From Nitriliruptoraceae bacterium (GTDB taxonomy: Bacteria > Actinomycetota > Nitriliruptoria > Nitriliruptorales > Nitriliruptoraceae), in assembly GCA_007117945.1 (NCBI GenBank), contig SKTN01000391.1:1-20391 (forward strand): 20,391 nt of DNA, read 5' to 3'. Made by a program: the position numbers and the translations under genes. The notes below the pieces were generated by a model that worked only from the letters and a program-made list of their open reading frames with translations, searched no databases and had not been told where the DNA came from. Of this stretch, positions 1 to 6,213 are shown piece by piece; the first letter of the stretch is position 1; the number at the start of each line of letters is the position of its first letter.

Positions 1-1
1 G

Positions 2-1696
2 CCGCCACCCCGCCCCGGCGGTCCCACCCCCGCGGCTGCGCTCACCGCCACGGCGGCTGCCCTGGAGCGGCTCAGCTTCCGGTTGTCGGGGACCGCAGCT
101 GATGCCCTGCGCCGGGAACGCGACCGCGTCGTGCGGCTGCTGCGGGGGGTCCACGCCCGCGCCGAGGACCCCGAGGCGCCCCTGCTGCTGGTGGTGGGCG
201 GCGGCTCCGGAGCAGGCAAGTCGACCACCGTCAACACCCTGGCGGGCGACCGCGTCACCGCGACGGGTGTGCTGCGCCCCACCACCCGGCGGCCGACCCT
301 GGTCTGCCACCCCGACGACCACGCCGCCTTCGCCACCGACCGGGTGCTGCCCGGCCTGGTCCGCGTCGAGGCCGCCCGCGCCGAGCAGGTGGCGGGGGAG
401 CAGCTCCTGCTCGCCACCAGCGACCGGCTGCCCGTGGGCCTCGCCCTCCTCGATACCCCGGACATCGACTCCGTGGAGCAGGCCAACCGGTGGCTGGCCG
501 ACCGTGCGCTGGACGCGGCCGACGGCTGGCTGTGGCTGGCCACGGCCCGGACCTACGCCGACGAGGTCGGCATGACCTACCTCAGGCGTGCCGCCCAGCG
601 CCAGGCGCTGCTGGCGGTGGCCATCACCCAGCTGCCCGTCGGGCAGGACGAGGAGATCCTGGCCGACGCCCGCCGGATGCTCGCAGCGGAGGCCGTCACC
701 GTCGACCGGCTGCTGCACATCCCCCACGCCGAGGTGGTGGACGGCCGGCTCCCGGAGGGCACCGTCGAGGACCTGGCGGCGTGGTTGGGGCAGCTGGCGC
801 CCGTGGATCGCCGCCGTCGGGTCCGCGAGGACGCCCTCGACGGCCTGGTCCGTGCCGTGCCGAGCGAGCTGGCAGCGGTGCGCCGGGCGGTCGCCGAGGA
901 GCTGGCCCACGCCGAGCGGCTCACCCGGCGCGTCGACGCGCGCTTCGGGGTGGTCGGCGGCGGGCTCCAGGCCGAGCTCGAGGCGGGGCTGAACCTGCGC
1001 GCCGAGGTGCTGGAGAGCTGGCGGCAGCTGGTCGGCGGCGGGGAGGCACTGCTGAAGGTGCAGACGGCCGCCGCCCAGCTCGGTGGGGTGGTGCGTGAGC
1101 GGCTCGGGATGCCGGCACCGGGGCGGGCCGAGCAGGTCCAGGCCGAGGTCGGTGAGGAGCTCGAGCGCATCGTGGACCGCCTGCTGGAGGCGGCCACGGT
1201 GGCGACCCGACGGGACCTGGAGGCCGATGCGGCCGGCCGTGCCCTGCTCGCCCACCACCCCCGGCTACGCACCAGCGCCGCCGATCGCAGTGACGCGGTC
1301 CGCGAGGTGATCACGGCCTGGCAGCGTGCCACGGCGGAGCTGATCGAGGAGGTCGGGGGTGCCCGCAAGGTCCGGGCGCGCCGCGCCACCATCGCGATCA
1401 ACTCCCTGGCCACCTCGGCGATCCTGGTGCTCTTCGCCCTCTCCGGCGGCCTGACGGCGGGCGAGGTCGGGATCGCCGCGGGCGCGGCAGCGGCCAGCCA
1501 GTGGCTGCTGACCCGGCTGCTCGGGGAGCAGAACGTCCGGCGCCTCCTCGCGGACATGCAGGCGGATCTGCTGGCACGCGTGGAGCGGCTGGCGGCAGCC
1601 GAGCGCCGTCCCTTCGACGACGCGATCGGTGCAGCGACCCCGCCGGGCGAGGTCGTGGCCCAGCTGGAGCGGGCTGCGGGCGGACGTGCGTCGTGA
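2..1696 (+). CDS. membrane-associated P-loop GTPase, first of a tandem pair (5' end outside window)
   Basis: Predicted membrane-anchored GTPase of the dynamin/YfjP-like class common in Actinobacteria. The Walker A motif GGGSGAGKS is encoded at 197-223, a switch-I-like stretch GVLRPTTRRP follows about 22 residues later, and G3 is DTPD in LLDTPDID. The position expected for the NKxD guanine-recognition motif reads ITQLP, so G4 is degenerate. The middle is helical and charged, and near the C-terminus there is a hydrophobic, Ala/Gly-rich stretch (about 1395-1510) that probably forms a membrane hairpin. The frame is open to the left edge, and the sequence before the TTG at 83 (ALERLSFRL) looks coding, so the true start is probably upstream of the window; TTG 83 is the fallback (537 aa). 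The stop overlaps the next gene's GTG, indicating an operon. The function in these families is not established; membrane or septum remodelling is only a guess. Confidence 0.82.
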   Translation, partial: PPPRPGGPTPAAALTATAAALERLSFRLSGTAADALRRERDRVVRLLRGVHARAEDPEAPLLLVVGGGSGAGKSTTVNTLAGDRVTATGVLRPTTRRPTLVCHPDDHAAFATDRVLPGLVRVEAARAEQVAGEQLLLATSDRLPVGLALLDTPDIDSVEQANRWLADRALDAADGWLWLATARTYADEVGMTYLRRAAQRQALLAVAITQLPVGQDEEILADARRMLAAEAVTVDRLLHIPHAEVVDGRLPEGTVEDLAAWLGQLAPVDRRRRVREDALDGLVRAVPSELAAVRRAVAEELAHAERLTRRVDARFGVVGGGLQAELEAGLNLRAEVLESWRQLVGGGEALLKVQTAAAQLGGVVRERLGMPAPGRAEQVQAEVGEELERIVDRLLEAATVATRRDLEADAAGRALLAHHPRLRTSAADRSDAVREVITAWQRATAELIEEVGGARKVRARRATIAINSLATSAILVLFALSGGLTAGEVGIAAGAAAASQWLLTRLLGEQNVRRLLADMQADLLARVERLAAAERRPFDDAIGAATPPGEVVAQLERAAGGRAS

Positions 1697-3285
1697 GCGC
1701 CCCCACCGGCCCGGGGGCGCAGCTCACCGCCGATCTGGGCGCCGCGCTGGAGCTCGGTGCCGGCCGGATGGATGCCAAGGACCACGCCGCCCTCGAGGAA
1801 CTGCACACGCGGGTCGCCGAGCGGCTGTCCATGGGCGACGGGCTGACGGTGGCCGCGCTGGTCGGGGGCACCGGCGTGGGCAAGTCCGCCCTGCTCAACG
1901 CCATCGTCGGCACCGAGGTGGCCCGGGTGGGGATACGCCGCCCCACCACGGACCACCCCGTGGGGGTCGCCGCGGCGCTCGACCCGCCCACCGCCGCCCT
2001 GCTCGACTGGCTGCGGATCGACGACCGGCGGGTGGTACCCGGCGCACTTGCCGAGGGCCTGGTGCTGGTCGACCTGCCCGATCACGACTCCGTTGCCGAG
2101 GGCCACCGGGCCACCAGCGCCCGGCTGGCCGGCCGGGTGGACGCCCTGGTCGTGGTCGTCGACCCCGTCAAGTACGCCCGCGCCGACCTCCACGACGGAC
2201 CGCTGGCCGCCCTGCGTCACCACGCGGAGGTCCTGCTGGTCGCACTCAACCGCGCCGATGAACTCTCCGACGGTGACCTCGCCAAGGTGCAGGCGGACCT
2301 CGCCGCCCGGCTGCGCGCCGACGGACTGGACGAGGCGCAGGTGTGCACCACCTCGGCGGTCACCGGCCAGGGGGTGGACACCCTCCGTGGCCACCTCGAG
2401 CAGCTGGCGAGCTCACGCCGTGCGGTGCTGCGGCGGCTCGCGGGTGACGCCGCGGCCGTCGCCACGACGGCCCAGGCGCAGCTCCCGGAGCTGCCCGAGG
2501 CCACCGTGGAGGTCGCGGGCGTGGTCGACGCCGTCCTGGAGGCGGCTGACGGGCACCGCGCCGTGGTGGGCCACACCGTCGCCTGGCGCAGCACCGCCCG
2601 GCGGGCGGTGCGTTCGCCCCTGGCGCGTCTCGCACGCACGCCGCTGCAGGCCGCACGGCGTGCTGGCCGTGAGCTCGGGCTCAGCGGTGTGACACCCGCG
2701 GGGGAGCGCGACACGGCGCCCATGCGCAGCGAGGAGGCGATCGGCCGGGTGCTGGCCCGGGAGCTGGCGCTGGCCGACACCACGGGGCTCGCCCATCATG
2801 CCCTCGACCGTGCCGTGCGCGACGCCGCCGCCCAGGCCGCCCCGCGCGCCGTGGAGGCGGTCCGTGGCCTCACCGGAGGGCGACCGCAGCGCCGCTGGTG
2901 GTGGCCGGTGCTGGCCGGGGCGCGGGGCGTGTCGGAGGCCGTGGCGCTCACCGGCCTGGTGTGGTCGGTCCTGCTCGGTGTCGCCGAGTGGCTCGGTCTC
3001 CCCGAGCCGCCGACCCCGCAGGTGACCGAGGAGCTGACCTGGCCGGCGGCGCTGCTGCTCGGTGCCCTCGCGGCCCGGCTGTTGCTGGGGCTGTGCAGCC
3101 GGTGGGCGAGCCGGGTGGGCGCACGGCGCGTGGCTCGTCGTGCGGAGCGCGAGCTCCGGCGCCAGCTCACGAGCGTGGTCCACGACCATCTCCTGGCGCC
3201 CTACGAGCGCGAGGTCACCGCCTACCGGGAGCTCCACGCGGCGCTCACCCGGCTGGCTGCGCCCCCCGCCGTCCCCCGCGCATGA
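1693..3285 (+). CDS. membrane-anchored Era/YfjP-like GTPase, second of a tandem pair
   Basis: A 530-residue GTPase starting at GTG 1693, chosen because it overlaps the upstream TGA by 4 nt (GTGA), a typical translational-coupling arrangement. All G motifs are visible: GGTGVGKS (about residues 58-65), RRPTTDHP as switch I, DLPD (127-130), NRAD (186-189) and TSAV (220-223). Unlike its upstream partner it therefore keeps nucleotide specificity. After a helical middle region there are two hydrophobic segments in the C-terminal quarter (around VALTGLVWSVLLGVAEW and PAALLLGALAARLLLG), followed by a basic cytoplasmic helix. Known relatives occur as adjacent pairs in actinobacterial genomes; a heterodimer with the first protein is inferred from the overlap and shared layout. 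Sometimes annotated simply as 'GTPase domain protein' or YfjP. Convergent with metZ. Confidence 0.9.
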   Translation: MSAPTGPGAQLTADLGAALELGAGRMDAKDHAALEELHTRVAERLSMGDGLTVAALVGGTGVGKSALLNAIVGTEVARVGIRRPTTDHPVGVAAALDPPTAALLDWLRIDDRRVVPGALAEGLVLVDLPDHDSVAEGHRATSARLAGRVDALVVVVDPVKYARADLHDGPLAALRHHAEVLLVALNRADELSDGDLAKVQADLAARLRADGLDEAQVCTTSAVTGQGVDTLRGHLEQLASSRRAVLRRLAGDAAAVATTAQAQLPELPEATVEVAGVVDAVLEAADGHRAVVGHTVAWRSTARRAVRSPLARLARTPLQAARRAGRELGLSGVTPAGERDTAPMRSEEAIGRVLARELALADTTGLAHHALDRAVRDAAAQAAPRAVEAVRGLTGGRPQRRWWWPVLAGARGVSEAVALTGLVWSVLLGVAEWLGLPEPPTPQVTEELTWPAALLLGALAARLLLGLCSRWASRVGARRVARRAERELRRQLTSVVHDHLLAPYEREVTAYRELHAALTRLAAPPAVPRA

Positions 3286-3306
3286 TCCGCGCGACCTGCC
3301 GACCAT

Positions 3307-3407
3307 GGTCACCGGCAGCGGACCGGTCCTGACCCTCGGAGGCCACGGTCAGGCGTTCGGGCCTGACCCCCGGTGATGACCACCGTCGGGGGCCCGGGCC
3401 TGCCCCC
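3307..3407. terminator. cluster of three hairpins between convergent genes
   Basis: The 166-nt gap between the GTPase stop and the metZ stop holds three successive inverted repeats: GGTCA...TGACC with an inner CCGG/CCGG (3307-3334), GGTCAGG/CCTGACC with an 8-nt loop (3347-3368), and GGGGGC/GCCCCC with an 8-nt loop (3388-3407). The area is also built of imperfect 29-nt direct repeats at 3359-3387 and 3396-3424 (25 of 29 identical by eye), with a more diverged copy before them. There are no T-tracts. Position and structure suggest a bidirectional terminator region. Confidence 0.5.
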
Positions 3408-3451
3408 CGGCGATGGCCACGGTCAGCCACCCGGTGTGGGTGGTGCGCCCG

Positions 3452-4645
3452 TCACCCCAGGGCGCGGTCGAGGTCCTCCCGCAGATCCTCGACGTCCTCC
3501 AGTCCGATCGAGAGGCGGACCACACCGTCGGTGACCCCCATCGTGGCGCGGACCTCGGGACCGATCCGATGGTGGGTGGTGGTGGCGGGGTGGGTGGCCA
3601 GGGTCTTCGCGTCACCGAGGTTGTTGGAGATGTCGATCAGCTCCAGCGCATCCAGCAGTGCGAAGGCCCGGTCGGTCCCACCCTCCAGCCACAGGGTCAC
3701 GATCGACCCGCCACCCGACATCTGTCGGCGGGCGAGATCGTGCTGGGGGTGGGAGGCGAGCCAGGGGTAGCGCACGCCGGCCACCCGCTGATCGCCCTCC
3801 AGCCACCGCGCGAGCTCCAGCGCGGAGGAGGTCTGGCGGTCCACCCGCAGGGTGAGGGTCTCCAGGGACTTGAGCACCACCCAGGCGTTGAAGGGGCTCA
3901 TGGTCGGGCCGGTGTGCTGCATCAGGGGTTTGAGGTCGTCCTCCATGAAGCTGCGCGGGCCCAGGATCGCGCCACCCAGGGTCCGACCGTGCCCGTCGAG
4001 GTGTTTGGTGGTGGAGTAGACCACCACGTCCGCGCCGAGCTCCAGGGGGTGCTGGAGGACGGGGGTGGCGAAGATGTTGTCCACGATGACCCTGGCGCCG
4101 GCGGCGTGGGCGAGCTCCGCGACGGCGGCGAGGTCCACCAGCTCCTGCATGGGGTTGGAGGGGGTCTCGAGGAACACCGCCTGCGCCGGGGTCGCCAGGG
4201 CGCGCTCCCACGCCGCGAGGTCGGTGCCGTCCACGAACTCCGCCGTGATCCCGAAGCGCGGCAGGATCCGGTCGAGCACCTGGAAGCAGGAGCCGAACAG
4301 CGCCCGCGCGGCGACCACCCGGTCACCGGCCTCGAGGGTGGCCGCAAGGGCGTTGAACACCGCCGACATCCCGCTGGCCGTGGCCCACGCGGCCTCGGCA
4401 CCCTCGAGGAGGGCGAGGCGTTCCTCCAGCATCGCCACCGTCGGGTTGCGCAGCCGGGAGTACATGTAGTGGTCGTTGTCGCCGGCGAAGGCGGCGGCAG
4501 CCTCGGCCGCCGAGCCGTAGACGAACCCGGAGGTCAGGAACAGCGCCTCGGAGGTCTCCTCGAAGGCGCTACGGGAGGTCCCGCCCCGCACGGCCAGGGT
4601 GTCGGGCCGCCAGCCGGGCGGTGGGGGTGGGGCGTCGGCAGCCAC
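3452..4645 (-). CDS. metZ: O-succinylhomoserine sulfhydrylase (PLP enzyme)
   Basis: A 397-residue cytosolic enzyme of the Cys/Met metabolism PLP family. It is expected to make homocysteine from O-succinylhomoserine and sulfide, the direct sulfhydrylation route to methionine. The PLP lysine is K214 in YSTTKHLDGHGR, the aspartate that contacts the pyridine nitrogen is D189 in VDNIFATP, and the phosphate/substrate region YMYSRLRNPT is at about 60-69. The stretches FLETPSNP, QHTGPTMSPFNAWV and LSIGLEDVEDL fit MetZ best; cystathionine gamma-synthase or methionine gamma-lyase are less likely alternatives. Length is normal. GTG 4645 was chosen because AAGGAG sits 5 nt upstream; a longer reading frame exists but lacks such a site and its extra residues look non-coding. 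It is an orphan here, with no other methionine gene nearby. Confidence 0.88.
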   Translation of the reverse strand: MAADAPPPPPGWRPDTLAVRGGTSRSAFEETSEALFLTSGFVYGSAAEAAAAFAGDNDHYMYSRLRNPTVAMLEERLALLEGAEAAWATASGMSAVFNALAATLEAGDRVVAARALFGSCFQVLDRILPRFGITAEFVDGTDLAAWERALATPAQAVFLETPSNPMQELVDLAAVAELAHAAGARVIVDNIFATPVLQHPLELGADVVVYSTTKHLDGHGRTLGGAILGPRSFMEDDLKPLMQHTGPTMSPFNAWVVLKSLETLTLRVDRQTSSALELARWLEGDQRVAGVRYPWLASHPQHDLARRQMSGGGSIVTLWLEGGTDRAFALLDALELIDISNNLGDAKTLATHPATTTHHRIGPEVRATMGVTDGVVRLSIGLEDVEDLREDLDRALG

Positions 4646-4671
4646 GGTCGCTCCTTGTGCGTGGCCAGGGC

Positions 4672-4677
4672 ACTCTA
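4672..4677 (-). promoter_or_regulatory. candidate -10 element of metZ
   Basis: TAGAGT on the minus strand fits the actinobacterial TANNNT -10 pattern. It would start a transcript about 20 nt before the GTG, just leaving room for the AAGGAG ribosome site. No convincing -35 is visible. A leader this short has no space for a SAM riboswitch. Confidence 0.45.
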
Positions 4678-4790
4678 CGGCGTCGCGCGCAGCCGGTAGC
4701 CGGGAGCCGTGCCGTGGCCGGGCGCCCGCGTCGTGGCCGACGCGTTCCAGGGGAGGCCCCACACGTGGGTCGACGGGTGCGTTGCGAGCC

Positions 4791-4836
4791 GAGAGTGGAG
4801 GATCGCGGCGGTATACCGCCGCGATCCTCCACTCTC
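4791..4836. terminator. perfect 46-bp loopless palindrome after the sugar-binding protein gene
   Basis: Two 23-nt arms are exact reverse complements with no spacer (left arm begins GAGAGTGGAGGATCGCGGCG, centre GGTA/TACC). The element starts 9 nt past the minus-strand stop at 4846 and ends about 115 nt before the metZ promoter. Placement suggests an intrinsic terminator of the U-tract-less type often described in Actinobacteria. The zero spacer means the RNA hairpin must open its central bases to form a loop. Confidence 0.65.
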
Positions 4837-4845
4837 TCCACGCGC

Positions 4846-6213
4846 TCAGTCGGGCCAGCTGTCGGCGATGTCGCCCAGCACCTCCTCGAGGTCCGCGCCA
4901 CGCATCCACGCGTTCATCCCCGTCCAGAAGCTGCCGGCGCCGACGGCCGACGGCATCAGGTCGGAGGCATCGAACCGGGCGGTACCGGCCTCGAGGGCGC
5001 TGAGCACCGTCTCCGCTGACAGGGCCACCACCGGGTCGCGGTAGCAGTCCGCGGAGGTCTCCATGTTGGGGGAGATCCGGGCCACCCCCGCCAAGCTGCC
5101 CTGGGCGCACTGGGCTTCGCGGCTGGCGAACACCTCGAGGAAGGCCGCCACCTCGGGCCGGTCGTCGAAGGCCACGGCGAGCTCCCCTGCGATCAGCGCC
5201 CCGTCCGCGCCACCGATCGTGGGGAAGGCGAACACGTCGATGTCCTCACCGAGGCGCACGTCGTCGGGGAAGAAGCTGACGATGAAGCTGCCCTGCCGGT
5301 GCAGCAGACAGCCGGGAGGGTCCTCGAACAGCGGCTGCGGTGCGTCGCGGTAGTCGATGTCGGGGATCGCCTCGGTGCCCCCGAGGACGAACTCGTCGCG
5401 GTGGGTGATCTGCGCCATGCGTTCCGCGGCCGCGACGATGGCGCGATCGTCGAAGGCCAGTGCGCCCTCCACCCAGGCGTCGTAGGCCGCGGGGCCGGCG
5501 TCGCGCAGCACGATGTCCTCGAGCCAGTCCGTGGCCGCCCAGCCCGTCGCGGCCTGCGACCCGGTGCCGATGCACCACGGTGTGGAGCCGTCGGCGAGCA
5601 TGCGCTCGGACAGCGCGACGAGCTCCTCCCAGGTCGCCGGCACCGCGTAGCCACGCGACTCGAAGGTCGGGCGGTGGTACCAGACCAGGCTCTTGAGGCT
5701 CGCGTTGGTCGGGAGGCCGTAGTGCCGGCCGTCGTGCTTCCCGAGGGCGAGGAGCGCCTCCCCGAAGCGTTCGCGCAGCTCGTCGAGATCGAAGCCGAGG
5801 TCCTCGAGGGCGACCAGGTTGCCCGCGGCGGCCTGCTCGATGACCGCGCCGGGCTGCGGGTACAGCGCCACGTCCGGCGGTTCGCCCGCGGCGATGTCGC
5901 GGGGCAGCTCCTCCTCGAAGGTGCCCGAACCCTCGTAGCTCGCCGCAGCGCCGTAGGGGGTGTTGAAGGTCGTCTCGATCACGGCGTTGATCACGTCGGC
6001 TTCCACGGTGGTGGCAGGGCCTCTGACCCGCACCTCGGCGCCCTGGAGGTCGATGGCCGCCGCTGAGGTCGTGGGGGCCCCGGCAGCAGCGTCCGCCCCG
6101 GATGCCGTCGCGCGAGCCTCCTCGGTGGGCGGGACCTGGGCGGTGGTTGCGGCGCAGGCAGCCAGGAACAGGACCAGGGTGAGCGCCGCCAGGGCGGATC
6201 GTCGCGGCGTCAT
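4846..6213 (-). CDS. sugar-binding lipoprotein (ABC-type solute-binding protein), orphan
   Basis: A 455-residue extracytoplasmic solute-binding protein of the COG1653 type. The N-terminus has a short basic region, a hydrophobic core and the lipobox LAAC with lipidation at C20, then an Ala/Thr-rich linker (about 21-52). The body resembles alpha-glucoside-binding proteins of the AglE type: LPRDIAAGEPPDVALYPQPG (103-122), GWAATDWLEDI (224-234), DLMPSAVGAGSFWTGM (418-433) and an ISAS-like end (DIADSWPD). ATG 6213 overlaps the upstream TGA in an ATGA arrangement, so it is probably co-translated with the GGDEF-EAL gene. No permease or ATPase gene lies on either side, which is unusual for an ABC solute-binding protein. 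It may serve a distant transporter, or sense sugar for its membrane neighbour; the second is inference. A perfect palindrome follows the stop. Confidence 0.88.
   Translation of the reverse strand: MTPRRSALAALTLVLFLAACAATTAQVPPTEEARATASGADAAAGAPTTSAAAIDLQGAEVRVRGPATTVEADVINAVIETTFNTPYGAAASYEGSGTFEEELPRDIAAGEPPDVALYPQPGAVIEQAAAGNLVALEDLGFDLDELRERFGEALLALGKHDGRHYGLPTNASLKSLVWYHRPTFESRGYAVPATWEELVALSERMLADGSTPWCIGTGSQAATGWAATDWLEDIVLRDAGPAAYDAWVEGALAFDDRAIVAAAERMAQITHRDEFVLGGTEAIPDIDYRDAPQPLFEDPPGCLLHRQGSFIVSFFPDDVRLGEDIDVFAFPTIGGADGALIAGELAVAFDDRPEVAAFLEVFASREAQCAQGSLAGVARISPNMETSADCYRDPVVALSAETVLSALEAGTARFDASDLMPSAVGAGSFWTGMNAWMRGADLEEVLGDIADSWPD

Noticed and set aside
577..2394. Long minus-strand open frame of about 600 codons opposite the GTPase genes
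   Set aside because: Very high G+C leaves few stop codons in antisense frames. The product is Arg/Ser/Ala-rich low complexity, while the plus strand encodes clear GTPase motifs.
3359..3424. Start of a CRISPR-like repeat array
   Set aside because: Only two to three diverged copies with an 8-nt interval and hairpin content; no cas genes, and the position fits a terminator.
4646..4790. SAM or SAH riboswitch before metZ
   Set aside because: A good -10 box leaves only about 20 nt of leader, and no S-box-like helices are visible.
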